This document shows, in pieces, positions 17,764 to 26,298 of a DNA stretch of 64,000 nucleotides. Below the pieces are notes generated by a model. It was given only the letters and a program-made list of their open reading frames with translations. It did not search any database and was not told the origin of the DNA. The stretch comes from Poriferisodalis sp965226645 (lineage in GTDB: Bacteria > Actinomycetota > Acidimicrobiia > Acidimicrobiales > Poriferisodalaceae), in the NCBI GenBank assembly GCA_965226645.1, contig CBDDDL010000001.1, positions 620,001-684,000 on the forward strand, written 5' to 3'. The position numbers were made by a program, and so were the translations under genes. Numbering within the stretch: the stretch's first letter is position 1; each line of letters starts with the position of its first letter.

Positions 17764-18210
17764 ATGAACTCGGAGGACCCGCCGCAAGCCGATACGGAAG
17801 CGGCCACCGAAGCCGACGCCGTGGCCGGTGAGCATTGGCCGGTGTCGGTCAAGGGAGTACTCAGCTGGAACGGCCGGACCGTCGTGCTGCGAAACCATCG
17901 AGGCGAATGGGAATTGCCGGGCGGTCGCCTCGAGCCCACTGATGCCAGCCCGCAAGATGCCCTTCGGCGAGAAATCGCCGAGGAGCTCGGACTCGAGGCC
18001 GAGATCGGCCCGCTGATCGACTCGTGGATCTACGACGTGGAAGGCAAGCGGGTCCTGATCCTCACCTACTCATGCACCGCCAGCCGACCCGCAAGCCTGC
18101 GGCACAGCGACGAGCACACCGAGGTCGGGCTGTTCTCTCCCGTCGAACTCCGCAGCGAAGCGATCCCATCGGGCTACCTCCGCTCCATCAACGAGGTCCT
18201 GGGCTGCTGA
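17764..18210 (+). CDS. Nudix hydrolase
   Basis: This 148-residue protein contains the full Nudix box, read as G-G-R-L-E-P, then DALRREIAEELGLEAE with the catalytic R-E-x-x-E-E-x-G. It lies after the typical strand WELPGG and before EIGPLIDSWIYDVEGKRVLI. It should hydrolyse a nucleoside diphosphate linked to another moiety; the substrate is unknown. I use the ATG at 17764 (MNSEDPPQADTE); a start at 17725 adds 13 basic residues unlike the family. It lies 48 bases after the ComB-like gene on the same strand and probably shares its transcript, and it converges with the vapC gene. Confidence 0.85.
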   Translation: MNSEDPPQADTEAATEADAVAGEHWPVSVKGVLSWNGRTVVLRNHRGEWELPGGRLEPTDASPQDALRREIAEELGLEAEIGPLIDSWIYDVEGKRVLILTYSCTASRPASLRHSDEHTEVGLFSPVELRSEAIPSGYLRSINEVLGC

Positions 18211-18225
18211 TCTCAGCGGTCAACG

Positions 18226-18651
18226 TCAGGACGGCGACTCAAGGCGGATGCCCTCGAAGCGCTCGAAGTCTCGGTCGAAGGACACGATCTCGCAGCGGTG
18301 CTCGATCGCCAGCGCCGCAAGGTGGGCGTCGTTGACGAGGTTTCCGCCCGTTCCGAGCGGGGCCAGCAACTCCTCGACGATGCCCAGATGCCGCGCCGTG
18401 GGCTCAACGATCACGGCCGACGGCTGGGCCAGCCAATCCTGCACAAATCCGATGGCTTCCTCAGGTGAAAGGGGCGAAGCGAACAGACGTCGATGCGTCG
18501 TTACTCGCATAAACGCCACCAAGGCGATCCATGCGAACGCGATGCTGAAGCCGCCGCTCAGCGCTCGGTTCAGCCATGTCCGCGACGGCTCGTGCCACGG
18601 TGATCCGTCGTCGACGGAGTAGATGAGAACGTTCGCGTCAACCAGCTTCAA
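18226..18651 (-). CDS. VapC-type PIN-domain ribonuclease toxin
   Basis: This 141-residue PIN protein has MKLVDANVLIYSVD (first catalytic Asp5), WLNRALSGGFSIAFAWIALV, a conserved acidic NLVNDAHLAALAIEHRCEIV (third Asp) and SFDRDFERFEGIRLESP (fourth Asp with the usual F-x-x-x-x-G-I ending). The length is typical for VapC toxins, which cleave tRNA or rRNA. The ATG start at 18651 overlaps the antitoxin stop by four bases (ATGA), the classic antitoxin-toxin coupling. All four acidic positions are present, so the toxin should be active. It converges with the Nudix gene, whose stop lies 15 bases away. Confidence 0.9.
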   Translation of the reverse strand: MKLVDANVLIYSVDDGSPWHEPSRTWLNRALSGGFSIAFAWIALVAFMRVTTHRRLFASPLSPEEAIGFVQDWLAQPSAVIVEPTARHLGIVEELLAPLGTGGNLVNDAHLAALAIEHRCEIVSFDRDFERFEGIRLESPS

Positions 18652-18902
18652 CGACCAGTCCTCATCTTGCGGATGATTTCTTCGTCCTCAAGCTCACCTG
18701 CGAGTTGCAGCGCCTTGTGAAGATCCGGCACGAGCATCCCGAGAGACCGCGTCTTCGTTCTGAACGGCTGCTGTTCTTCGCGTGTCGACTCGGCTTGCCG
18801 CAACAGATCGTTCAATGCTTGCTTGAACGAGACCTTTCGCTCGGTCATGCGGCGCCGGATGATCTGCTCTGCGTCCGGGTCGAGCGTCACTGTGGTTCGC
18901 AT
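18648..18902 (-). CDS. VapB-type RHH antitoxin
   Basis: This 84-residue protein has an N-terminal ribbon-helix-helix domain (MRTTVTLDPDAEQIIRRRMT, then KVSFKQALNDLLRQAE). Its C-terminal segment LAGELEDEEIIRKMRTG would fold over the PIN toxin. It is encoded first, overlapping vapC by 4 bases. The ATG at 18902 lies directly at the edge of a long palindrome, supporting both the start and autoregulation. A typical VapB by size and order. Confidence 0.88.
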   Translation of the reverse strand: MRTTVTLDPDAEQIIRRRMTERKVSFKQALNDLLRQAESTREEQQPFRTKTRSLGMLVPDLHKALQLAGELEDEEIIRKMRTGR

Positions 18903-18945
18903 ATTGACAGCATAGCATCACATAAATTGATGCCTTGCTGTCAAT
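18903..18945. promoter_or_regulatory. 43-bp nested palindrome abutting the vapB start (operator/promoter)
   Basis: The outer arms ATTGACAGCA (18903-18912) and TGCTGTCAAT (18936-18945), and the inner arms GCATCA (18915-18920) and TGATGC (18928-18933), share one centre at 18924. The operator begins one base upstream of the vapB ATG. TTGACA-like and AT-rich elements lie within it, so it probably contains the promoter of a leaderless or very short-leader transcript repressed by VapBC. Confidence 0.8.
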
Positions 18946-18995
18946 TGGTCCCGAACAATACCCGGATACACGCTGCAGCGTTCAGGTAGCTGCTG

Positions 18996-19595
18996 TCACG
19001 TGGCAGTGCTCTGCGGCGCAGCAGTCGTCGCTTCGAGCACCCCTGACAGCGTGGCGAGGGCGTCTCGCAATTGCCGATCGAGGTCGGGATCGGACATGGT
19101 CCCCGACTCCACATCGAAGTTCTGGTTGAACCGGGGAATGGCCAAGCTCGCCAGCACCTCGTTGCCGAAGTACTGGGCCAGGTGCCCTGCTGACCGCAGC
19201 ACGAAGCCGCCCCCGCCGCCGCCTGGCGAAGTCGACAGCATCACGATCGGCTTGTCGTGGTACACGCGCATGTTGATCCGTGACGCCCAGTCGAAGACGT
19301 TCTTGTAGGCGACGGTGTAGGAGCCGTTGTGCTCCGCGAACGAGATCAGCAGCGCGTCGGCGGCGCCGATCGTGTCGTAGAAGTCGTGGGCCGGCTGGGG
19401 GATCCCGTCAGCGTTCTGGCGGTCGATGCTGTAGATCGGCATCTCGAAGTCGTTCAGGTCGATCGTGCTGATCTCCACCTCATCCGCCGGGACGCCCTCG
19501 ACCAGCCCATCGGTGAGCAGGCGGATGGCGTAGTCGACGAGCTGCCGGTTGATCGACTGGCTGCTGTTGGAGGCGGCGAAAGCCAGGAGGTTCAT
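18996..19595 (-). CDS. NADPH-dependent FMN reductase-family flavoprotein
   Basis: This 199-residue flavodoxin-fold protein begins MNLLAFAASNSSQSINRQLV, where the S-N-S-S-Q-S-I-N loop binds FMN phosphate as in the NADPH-dependent FMN reductase/azoreductase family. IGAADALLISFAEHNGSYTV is the second flavin loop, and VMLSTSPGGGGGGFVLRSAG is the third, unusually glycine-rich. The family reduces FMN, quinones or chromate using NAD(P)H in the cytosol. It lies alone between vapBC and an alpha/beta hydrolase gene that is transcribed in the same direction 41 bases upstream, so the two may be co-transcribed. Confidence 0.85.
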   Translation of the reverse strand: MNLLAFAASNSSQSINRQLVDYAIRLLTDGLVEGVPADEVEISTIDLNDFEMPIYSIDRQNADGIPQPAHDFYDTIGAADALLISFAEHNGSYTVAYKNVFDWASRINMRVYHDKPIVMLSTSPGGGGGGFVLRSAGHLAQYFGNEVLASLAIPRFNQNFDVESGTMSDPDLDRQLRDALATLSGVLEATTAAPQSTAT

Positions 19596-19636
19596 GTCAG
19601 GAGCTTCATATCGTCACGTCCCGGTTCAGGTCGATC

Positions 19637-20527
19637 TCACGGACGTGAGCCCGCGTGAGCAGTGTGGCTGATGATGGCGTCGATGATGATCGGCCATTGC
19701 GGCTTCGGCAGGTCGTGGCCCATGTCGCCGACCAGCAGCAGGTTGGCACCCGGCACAAGCTCGGCGGTGCGTTCACCGCCATTGGGCATGACCAACGGAT
19801 CCTCACGTCCGTGGATCACCAGCGTCGGTACCCCCAGATTGCGTAGCCCCTCGGCCCGGTGCCCCGATCCCCGCACGGCCGCCATCTGCCGGTCGAGGCC
19901 CTCGGGATAGAACATGCGGTCGTAGGAATCGGCCTGCAGCTTGGCGGCCGAGTCCGGGTCGAAGTAGCGACGGCTGGCGCTGATCTTGCGGGAGGCGACT
20001 CCGGCGGCGATGAACCCCTCGCGATCAGTCGGCCATGGCGCCGTGAGCGCTGCCATCGCCTCCGGCGTCGCCTCGAAGTACCCACGCTCACCCGTGGTCG
20101 ACATGATCGAGGTCATCGACAGCACCCGCTGCGGATGGTCGATGGCCATCTGCTGGACGATCATCCCGCCCATCGACACACCGGCTATGTGCGCCGCGGG
20201 AATCCCCAGGTGGTCGAGCAGGCCCACCGCGTCGTCGCCGAATGTCGACATCGTGTACGGCACGGACGGCATGGCCGTGCCCGCAGCAAATGCCTTGGTC
20301 ACCGCGGCGAGGTCCACCTTGACCCCGTCCAGATGCGTCGACAGGCCGACATCCCGATTGTCAAAACTGACGACGAATCGCCCCCGCTCTGCGAGCTGCT
20401 CCCGGAACCCCTCGAACCATCCGAGGATCTGCGACGAGAAGCCGTTGACCAGCAGCAGCGCCGGATCGGCAGGGTCGCCATGGGTCTCGTAGTACAGCTC
20501 GATGCCATTGGCGGGTGCATAAGGCAT
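19637..20527 (-). CDS. Alpha/beta hydrolase
   Basis: This 296-residue hydrolase has an oxyanion-hole strand LLLVNGFSSQILGW and SFDNRDVGLSTHLDG. The nucleophile elbow is HIAGVSMGGMIVQQMA (G-x-S-x-G, Ser), the acid sits in LVIHGREDPLV, and the catalytic His in LLVGDMGHDLPKPQW. The triad is complete. The overall pattern matches the aclacinomycin methylesterase RdmC/haloperoxidase-like group, for which an ester substrate is likely but unknown. The start ATG at 20527 gives MPYAPANGIELYYETHGDP, the usual opening. It is upstream of and co-directional with the flavoprotein gene. Confidence 0.88.
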   Translation of the reverse strand: MPYAPANGIELYYETHGDPADPALLLVNGFSSQILGWFEGFREQLAERGRFVVSFDNRDVGLSTHLDGVKVDLAAVTKAFAAGTAMPSVPYTMSTFGDDAVGLLDHLGIPAAHIAGVSMGGMIVQQMAIDHPQRVLSMTSIMSTTGERGYFEATPEAMAALTAPWPTDREGFIAAGVASRKISASRRYFDPDSAAKLQADSYDRMFYPEGLDRQMAAVRGSGHRAEGLRNLGVPTLVIHGREDPLVMPNGGERTAELVPGANLLLVGDMGHDLPKPQWPIIIDAIISHTAHAGSRP

Positions 20528-20579
20528 TGGTCAGGCTCCTAGTCGGCGAGTCGCACCGATGACGACGAGATCGTCGAAG

Positions 20580-20607
20580 CGGCGACGGGCGACGGGCGAC
20601 GGGCGAC
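20580..20607 (+). repeat. Heptanucleotide tandem repeat
   Basis: The unit GGCGACG/CGACGGG is repeated nearly four times upstream of the hydrolase and VOC genes. It lies in the 240-bp intergenic gap between divergent genes. No function is evident; such short repeats can vary by slippage. Confidence 0.8.
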
Positions 20608-20768
20608 AACCATTGTGCGCTGCCAGCCGCGCCCAAACACGAGCGAACGTCGGCGCGAAGCGACTCAACGTCCGCAGGTTCCACACATTGGGGCTCAAGC
20701 CCCTGCACACCGGCGGCTGCAAACGCGGCCCCGATGCGACTCTCGGCGAGTGACCTATCGTTCGAGCC

Positions 20769-21173
20769 ATGCGGCGGATGCACCTCGGGCTGCAGGTCGA
20801 CGACCTCGACAAGTCGATCGAGTTCTACACGCGGCTGTTCGGCACCGAACCCACTCTGCGGCGCCCCGACTACGCCAAGTGGATGTTGGACGACCCGCGC
20901 ATCAACTTTTCGCTCGATGTCCACGGCGACGGACCGCCTGGCTCCGCCCACTACGGCATCCAGGTGGAATCGCACGAAGAACTCGAGGAAATACGGGACC
21001 ACATCGACGCCGCCGACCTGCCACGTGCCGACCAGGACGACCTCGTGTGCGGCTACCAGCTTCAGCACAAGTCGTGGGTCACCGACCCCAACGGCCTGTG
21101 GTGGGAGGCGTTCTTCACAGAGGGCGTTGTCGCCGAGGGCTACGGCACCGCCGAGATGCCCGACCCCAGCTGA
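20769..21173 (+). CDS. VOC-family protein (ArsI/CadI-like dioxygenase)
   Basis: This 134-residue protein carries a vicinal-oxygen-chelate fold. MRRMHLGLQVDDLDKSIEFY provides the first metal His; SAHYGIQVESHEELEEI provides the second His region; WVTDPNGLWWEAFFTEG carries the metal-binding Glu. The stretch KSWVTDPNGLWWE and an upstream Cys (DDLVCGYQL) resemble the C-As lyase ArsI / cadmium-induced CadI group, although the ArsI vicinal cysteine pair is not seen. The likely role is a metal-dependent dioxygenase or binding protein. The ATG at 20769 follows the proposed divergent promoter gap. Confidence 0.8.
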   Translation: MRRMHLGLQVDDLDKSIEFYTRLFGTEPTLRRPDYAKWMLDDPRINFSLDVHGDGPPGSAHYGIQVESHEELEEIRDHIDAADLPRADQDDLVCGYQLQHKSWVTDPNGLWWEAFFTEGVVAEGYGTAEMPDPS

Positions 21174-21411
21174 GCACTCCCTGTCGGACCCGCGCCCTGC
21201 ATGGCGGCAATAGCGAAACAGGCCCTCGGCCAGGAGCGGTCGCTTGTCACTATCGCGACCACCCAGCAGAGCACTGCGAGAACGATGCACACACACAGCG
21301 CTGTCCCGTACGGCGTTCCCGTCAGGGGATTGTCGATGACGGCATAGCTGTTGCCAGCACCGCCGCTCACGAAGGCTGCGAACGAATCCGCCACGGTGCC
21401 TCGATCTGGGG

Positions 21412-23043
21412 TCAGGCGCTCGCTTCGGTGAGCCGGTTCCGGAGCTCGAATCGCTTGATCTTGCCCGTCGCGGTCTTCGGAAACTCGTCGACCACGTGGA
21501 TCTGGCGAGGCCGCTTGAACGCTGCCATCCGGTTGCGGCAATGCTGCTCGAGCAGTGCCGTGCCGATCGTTGCTCCGGTTGCGGGCACCACGAAGGCCAC
21601 CACGGTTTCGAGACCGTGGTCGTCGCGGGCTCCCACCACGGCAGCCTCGAGGACGGATTCGTGTTCGATGAGCACGCTTTCGACTTCGGCTGGAGAGACC
21701 CAGATGCCGCCCGCCTTGATCATGTCGTTGTTGCGGCCCAGGAACGTCCAGTGGCCCGCAGCTGATCGTTTGTACACGTCGCCGGTGCGCACCCAGCCGT
21801 CGCGGAAAGCGGCCGCGGTGGCGTCCGGACGCTGCCAATAGCCCGTGGCGGCCGATGGCCCTGCGACGTGGAGGTAGCCCGGGGTGTCGGGCTCGTTGAC
21901 GACGTTGTCGTTGTCATCGCGGAGTTCTGCCTCGTAGCCCGCAACGACGTGACCGCTTGAGCCCGGAACCTGTTCGTCGAGCGTGTTCGAGATGAAGATG
22001 TGCAGCAACTCGGTGGATCCGATGCCGTCGAGCACGGGGCTTCCGGTGAGTTCGGCAAAGCGGGTCTGGACGTTGGCCGGCAGGGATTCGCCCGCCGTCA
22101 CGGTCGCCCGGACGGTGTCGAACGTTGACGGCGGGGGATCAGCGTCGAGCATCGCGGCGCAGAAGCCGGGGCTGGAGAAGAACAGCGTCGGCCGCTCGTC
22201 GGTGATGAGCTGGGCCATGAGCGCCGGGGTTGGCGGCGCGGGGTTGAGGATGGCGGTGGCGCCCATGGCCAAGGGAAACGTGAGGGAGTTGCCGAGGCCG
22301 TAGGCGAAAAAGAGTTTTGCGACCGACAGGCAGCGGTCGTCGGGGGTGACGCCCAGCACTCGTGTGGCGTAGGTCTCGACGGTTGCCGGGAGGCTCCCGT
22401 GCAAGTGCATGACGCCCTTGGGCGTTCCCGTCGTCCCGCTGGAGTAGAGCCAGAACGCCTGCGAACCGCGGGTGGTGGGTGCGATCGGAGGCTCGCTGGC
22501 GTCGCTGGCGTCGCTGGGGCCGGTGGTGCCGGTGGTGCCCCTGGCACCGGCAGAGTCGTAGGCGCCCATGGCGTTGGACCAAGCCCGGACGTCGATGTCG
22601 CTGCCGAGCGCTGCGCTGACCGACGTCGCATCGCCGCCCACCACAATGTGCCGCAGCTCCGGTGCCGCAGCAGCAATGTCGGCCACGACGCCGGCGAAGG
22701 TGTCCGAGATGGCCAGCACCCGCGCCCCGCAGTCCGCCACGATCGCGGCCAGCGATCGGCCCTCGAGCATGGTCGACAACGGAATGGGCACCGCACCGGA
22801 TCGCTGGGCGCCGAGGAACAGTGCCGGGAACGTCTCGTCGTCCTGGACGACCATCGCAATCCGGTCGCCGGCCTGCACCCCAAGATCGTCGAGGAGCCAC
22901 TGCGCACGCCACAGCTGTGCCTGCAGCTCGGCGTAGCTCGTGGATCTCCCTTGGCAGCGGATGGCGACGCGCTCGCCGCGGCCTTCGTCGACGTGGCGGT
23001 CCACCAACCAGGCAGCGGCGTTGAACTCGTCGGTGTCGGCCAC
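21412..23043 (-). CDS. Benzoate-CoA ligase-family acyl-CoA synthetase
   Basis: This 543-residue ANL-superfamily enzyme has the AMP-binding motif YSSGTTGTPKGVMHLHGS (P-loop T-S-G-T-T-G-x-P-K-G form). Others are SVAKLFFAYGLGNSLTFPLA (the K-L-F-F-A-Y-G-L-G block typical of benzoate/4-hydroxybenzoate-CoA ligases), DGIGSTELLHIFISN, WVRTGDVYKRSAAGHW and the C-terminal catalytic Lys in FPKTATGKIKRFELR. I use the GTG at 23043 (VADTDEFNAAAWLVDRHV), preceded by GAGGGG, because it places the start 28 bases after the boxB stop. It is the third gene of the boxC-boxB-ligase operon and should activate benzoate (or a substituted benzoate) to the CoA thioester consumed by BoxB. Confidence 0.9.
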   Translation of the reverse strand: MADTDEFNAAAWLVDRHVDEGRGERVAIRCQGRSTSYAELQAQLWRAQWLLDDLGVQAGDRIAMVVQDDETFPALFLGAQRSGAVPIPLSTMLEGRSLAAIVADCGARVLAISDTFAGVVADIAAAAPELRHIVVGGDATSVSAALGSDIDVRAWSNAMGAYDSAGARGTTGTTGPSDASDASEPPIAPTTRGSQAFWLYSSGTTGTPKGVMHLHGSLPATVETYATRVLGVTPDDRCLSVAKLFFAYGLGNSLTFPLAMGATAILNPAPPTPALMAQLITDERPTLFFSSPGFCAAMLDADPPPSTFDTVRATVTAGESLPANVQTRFAELTGSPVLDGIGSTELLHIFISNTLDEQVPGSSGHVVAGYEAELRDDNDNVVNEPDTPGYLHVAGPSAATGYWQRPDATAAAFRDGWVRTGDVYKRSAAGHWTFLGRNNDMIKAGGIWVSPAEVESVLIEHESVLEAAVVGARDDHGLETVVAFVVPATGATIGTALLEQHCRNRMAAFKRPRQIHVVDEFPKTATGKIKRFELRNRLTEASA

Positions 23044-23071
23044 TGGATTTCCCCTCAGCCCCCTCGCCGAC

Positions 23072-24487
23072 TCAGACCTGGACGTACTGGTAGTCGATGG
23101 GCTTGCGATGGATGCCACGCGCCGGCGGCGCCACCCATCCCGCCATCTTGCCCGGCTCGGTCACACCGGTCATCACCGACTGCACATGCGCCCGATCGGC
23201 GTCGCTGGGGAGCCAGTCGCTGACGTTGGCCTGCCACGTCGCATCGTCGAGCAAGCGCCCGTCGGGGCTCACGTGGTGGTCCCTGAACGTGCCCACATTG
23301 CGGTGGAAGCCGATGTGGGGCAGCTCGAGCCGGAAGTCGATGCCGGCTTCGCTCAGGGTGCGGTTCCAACGTTGGAGACCCTTGCGGCAGTCCTCGCTGT
23401 AGTCCTCACGCAGCGTCTCGTTGAGTGCCGCCAGCTGGGTGACTTCACGGCTGCCGATCCCGCCCTCGGTGCACTCAGGGACGGGGCGATGGTCGTTCTT
23501 GAGCAGATGATCGTCACGGCGGCGCTCCTCGGCGAATCGGCCCTTGAGGCCCGCGGCGAAGTAGTTGGCGGCGTTGGTCGATGTCTCAGAGCCGAACAGG
23601 TCAAGCGACACCGAGTAATGGAAGTTGACGTACTTCTGGAGCAGGTCCAAGTTGAAGCCGCCATAGGGGTGCACGTCGTCGGTGTCGTGCTGTTGCATCA
23701 GCTCGACGGTGCGCTGGACCACCCGGCCCACGCCCGAGGCCCCGACGAACATGTGGTACGCCTCCTCCTTGAGCATGAAATCGCACGTGCGCGAGAGGGG
23801 ATCGAACGCCGACTCGCGCAGCGATGCCAGCTGGTACTTGCCGTCACGGTCGGTGAAGTAGGTGAACATGAAGAACGAGAGCCAGTCGGGGGTTTCCTCG
23901 TTGAACGCGCCGAGGATGCGCGGATTGTCGCTGTCGCCGGAGTGGCGCTCGAGCATCTCGTCGGCTTCGTCGCGGCCGTCGCGGCCGAAGTAGCCCTGAA
24001 GCAGGTACACCATCGCCCACAGGTGGCGGCCCTCCTCGACATTGATCTGGAACAGGTTCCGCATGTCATAGAGCGACGGTGCGGTGAGCGAGAGACGGCG
24101 CTGCTGCTCCACCGATGCCGGCTCGGTGTCGCCTTGGACCACGAGCAGGCGTCGAAGCGCTGACCGATATTCGCCGGGCACCTCCTGCCACACGGATTCG
24201 CCCTTGTGGTCGCCGAACGCGACCCGGCGGTCGGGCTCGGCGTCGGCGAGAAAGATGCCCCATCGGTAGTCGGGCATCTCCACATAACCGAAGTTCGCCC
24301 AGCCCTCCTGGCCCACGTCGATGGCGGTGCGCAGGTAGACCCGGTTGCGCTGGAAGGCGGAAGGCCCGAGTTCCTCCCACCATCGGATGAACTTCGGCTG
24401 CCATTGCTCGAGCGCCCGCTGAAGGCGGCGGTCGCCCGCCAGGTTGACGTTGTTCGGGATCTTGGCGTCGATGTCAACGGCTGTCAT
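23072..24487 (-). CDS. boxB: Benzoyl-CoA 2,3-epoxidase subunit BoxB
   Basis: This 471-residue diiron protein is the oxygenase of the aerobic benzoyl-CoA (box) pathway, making 2,3-epoxybenzoyl-CoA from benzoyl-CoA, O2 and electrons from BoxA. It has the two E-x-x-H motifs EEGRH (Glu152, His155) and EEAYH (Glu242, His245). Glu122 and Asp213 sit where the published ligand set lies, with a constant offset of two from the numbering I recall (E120, E150, H153, D211, E240, H243). Other conserved stretches are RVYLRTAIDVGQEGWANFGY, FNEETPDWLSFFMFTYFTDR and YVNFHYSVSLDLFG. The length is family-typical. It sits 4 bases after boxC and upstream of the ligase. No boxA (FAD/iron-sulfur reductase) lies in the window. 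Confidence 0.95.
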   Translation of the reverse strand: MTAVDIDAKIPNNVNLAGDRRLQRALEQWQPKFIRWWEELGPSAFQRNRVYLRTAIDVGQEGWANFGYVEMPDYRWGIFLADAEPDRRVAFGDHKGESVWQEVPGEYRSALRRLLVVQGDTEPASVEQQRRLSLTAPSLYDMRNLFQINVEEGRHLWAMVYLLQGYFGRDGRDEADEMLERHSGDSDNPRILGAFNEETPDWLSFFMFTYFTDRDGKYQLASLRESAFDPLSRTCDFMLKEEAYHMFVGASGVGRVVQRTVELMQQHDTDDVHPYGGFNLDLLQKYVNFHYSVSLDLFGSETSTNAANYFAAGLKGRFAEERRRDDHLLKNDHRPVPECTEGGIGSREVTQLAALNETLREDYSEDCRKGLQRWNRTLSEAGIDFRLELPHIGFHRNVGTFRDHHVSPDGRLLDDATWQANVSDWLPSDADRAHVQSVMTGVTEPGKMAGWVAPPARGIHRKPIDYQYVQV

Positions 24488-24491
24488 CGGG

Positions 24492-26159
24492 TCACACTCG
24501 CTTGGGGTCGAAGTCGGGCCGGGAGCCAGTGCCGAAGCGTTGGAGCGCGCCGTCGGGCCCGACGGCGTTCGGTCGCTGAAAGATCCAGTTCTGCCAGGCG
24601 GAGAGTCGGGAGAAGATCTTCGTGGTCATTGTCTCAGGGCCCACGAACCGGTAGTTCGCCTCCATGCCGGTCAGGGCATCTGGGCTGAAGCTGTTGCGCT
24701 CTTCGAGCATCACCCGGATCTCGTCGGGCCAGTCAATGTCGTCGGGTGTGAAGGTCACCAGCTCGGCATCGAGAGCGTCGCGGGCGGTGAGATCTTTGCC
24801 CGCCAAGGCCGCCGCGTTGTCGTAAGCATCGTCGCGACCCCAGAAACGCGTCCGCAACCGGGTGAGGTCGTTGGCCATCGGGTACCAGCCGAGGTTGGCC
24901 TCGGTGAGGCGAATGGTTGCCGGTGCGGGCGGATCATCGAGGTCTTCCCACGTGCCGTCGAGCATGAACGAGCGGTCGGCCACAAGCACCAGCTCTGCGA
25001 GCGTGCCGACAAAGCAGCTGCCTGGCTCGATCAGCGTCACGAGCGATCGGGCCGAGATGTCGAGTCGCGACAGCGTTTGTGCCCACAAGAGCCGGGTCTC
25101 GCGGACCAGCCAATGGTCCGAATCGGTGGCGAAGAGCGTTTCGACCCGAGCGACCGCATCGGGATCGCCTTCGGTGCGGAACACCCAGCTGCCGATCTCT
25201 GGCTCGTTGAACCGTAGATGCAGGATGGCGTCGTCCATCTCGCGGGCGACACCCAGGATCCATGCGTCGGTGCCCGCGACCGCGAGCTCGCTCCCGTTCT
25301 GTGGCTGGTCGCCTTGCGGGGCGCGCACGACGAACGACGCGGTGCCGACGTTGCGGTCGATAGTGATCTGGACCGCGGAGTAGATGACGGCGTCATCGCT
25401 CACCGTCCGCTTAAGGGGTCCGAGCCCGATGCCGGCCTCGTCGTTGGGCCGGTCGCTGTGGGCCGCTCGTGCGGCTGCCCGAGCAGCGACAAGGTCATCC
25501 CATCCACTGGCCGGGGCGATGTGGTCGACCAGCTGCCATTCGAGGGCAGTCTTGGCACGCACGCCCTCGGAACGGGTGGCGAAGGTGTCCGCCAGGTCGC
25601 GGCGCACGTGGCGCTTGTCGACCAGCCGGGTCAGCCCGCCGGTGCCCGGGAGCACGGCAAGGAGGGGGATCTCCGGCAGCGACACCGCAGATGCCCGGTC
25701 GTCGATGAGAAGGATCTCGTCGCAGGCCAGCGCCAGTTCGTATCCGCCCCCGGCCGCCGTCCCGTTGACAGCGGCGATCCATGTCTGGCCGGAGTTCTCG
25801 GTTGCGTCTTCGATGCTGTTGCGGGTCTCGTTGGTGAACTTGCAGAAGTTCACCTTGTGGCCGTGGCTGGAGCTCGCGAGCATTCCGATGTTGGCTCCGG
25901 CGCAGAAGACCTTGTCGAGGCCGCCGGTGACGACCACGGCCTTGACCCCGGGGTGCTCGAATCGCAGTCGCTGGACTGCGTCGGCGAGTTCGATGTCGAC
26001 ACCCAGGTCATAGGAGTTGGTCTTGAGCTCGTAATCGTCCCGCAGGCCGCCCTGGGGGTCAACGGCCATGGTAAGCGTGGCGATGGGGCCGTCGACACTG
26101 AGCGACCAGTGGCGGTATCGACTCGGGCGTGTCTGGAATTCGACGGTCGGCTCGCCCAC
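24492..26159 (-). CDS. boxC: 2,3-epoxybenzoyl-CoA dihydrolase BoxC
   Basis: This 555-residue protein of the crotonase superfamily is double-domain as in known BoxC, which opens the ring of 2,3-epoxybenzoyl-CoA with two waters to a dehydroadipyl-CoA semialdehyde plus formate. The first crotonase domain shows VVVTGGLDKVFCAGANIGML and WIAAVNGTAAGGGYELALAC (oxyanion hole), then ASAVSLPEIPLLAVLPGTGG (catalytic Glu). The second half has SLVTLIEPGSCFVGTLAELV. The C-terminal KIFSRLSAWQNWIFQRPNAV is BoxC-specific. The GTG start at 26159 is favoured by a strong AAGGAGGA ribosome-binding site six bases upstream; the frame stays open to 26351 but codes for nothing conserved there. It is first in the boxCB-ligase operon. 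Confidence 0.95.
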   Translation of the reverse strand: MGEPTVEFQTRPSRYRHWSLSVDGPIATLTMAVDPQGGLRDDYELKTNSYDLGVDIELADAVQRLRFEHPGVKAVVVTGGLDKVFCAGANIGMLASSSHGHKVNFCKFTNETRNSIEDATENSGQTWIAAVNGTAAGGGYELALACDEILLIDDRASAVSLPEIPLLAVLPGTGGLTRLVDKRHVRRDLADTFATRSEGVRAKTALEWQLVDHIAPASGWDDLVAARAAARAAHSDRPNDEAGIGLGPLKRTVSDDAVIYSAVQITIDRNVGTASFVVRAPQGDQPQNGSELAVAGTDAWILGVAREMDDAILHLRFNEPEIGSWVFRTEGDPDAVARVETLFATDSDHWLVRETRLLWAQTLSRLDISARSLVTLIEPGSCFVGTLAELVLVADRSFMLDGTWEDLDDPPAPATIRLTEANLGWYPMANDLTRLRTRFWGRDDAYDNAAALAGKDLTARDALDAELVTFTPDDIDWPDEIRVMLEERNSFSPDALTGMEANYRFVGPETMTTKIFSRLSAWQNWIFQRPNAVGPDGALQRFGTGSRPDFDPKRV

Positions 26160-26298
26160 AGCTCCTCCTTGTCTGACGGTTCGCAGAGCTTCGCACGCAG
26201 TATCCGCGGTTGGCGCGCCCGGCGGTGGCAACGGGCAGATTCCCGGAGCGCACCGCCAACGAGAACGACGGCGACGGCACCGCCACGATGCCGTGCTG

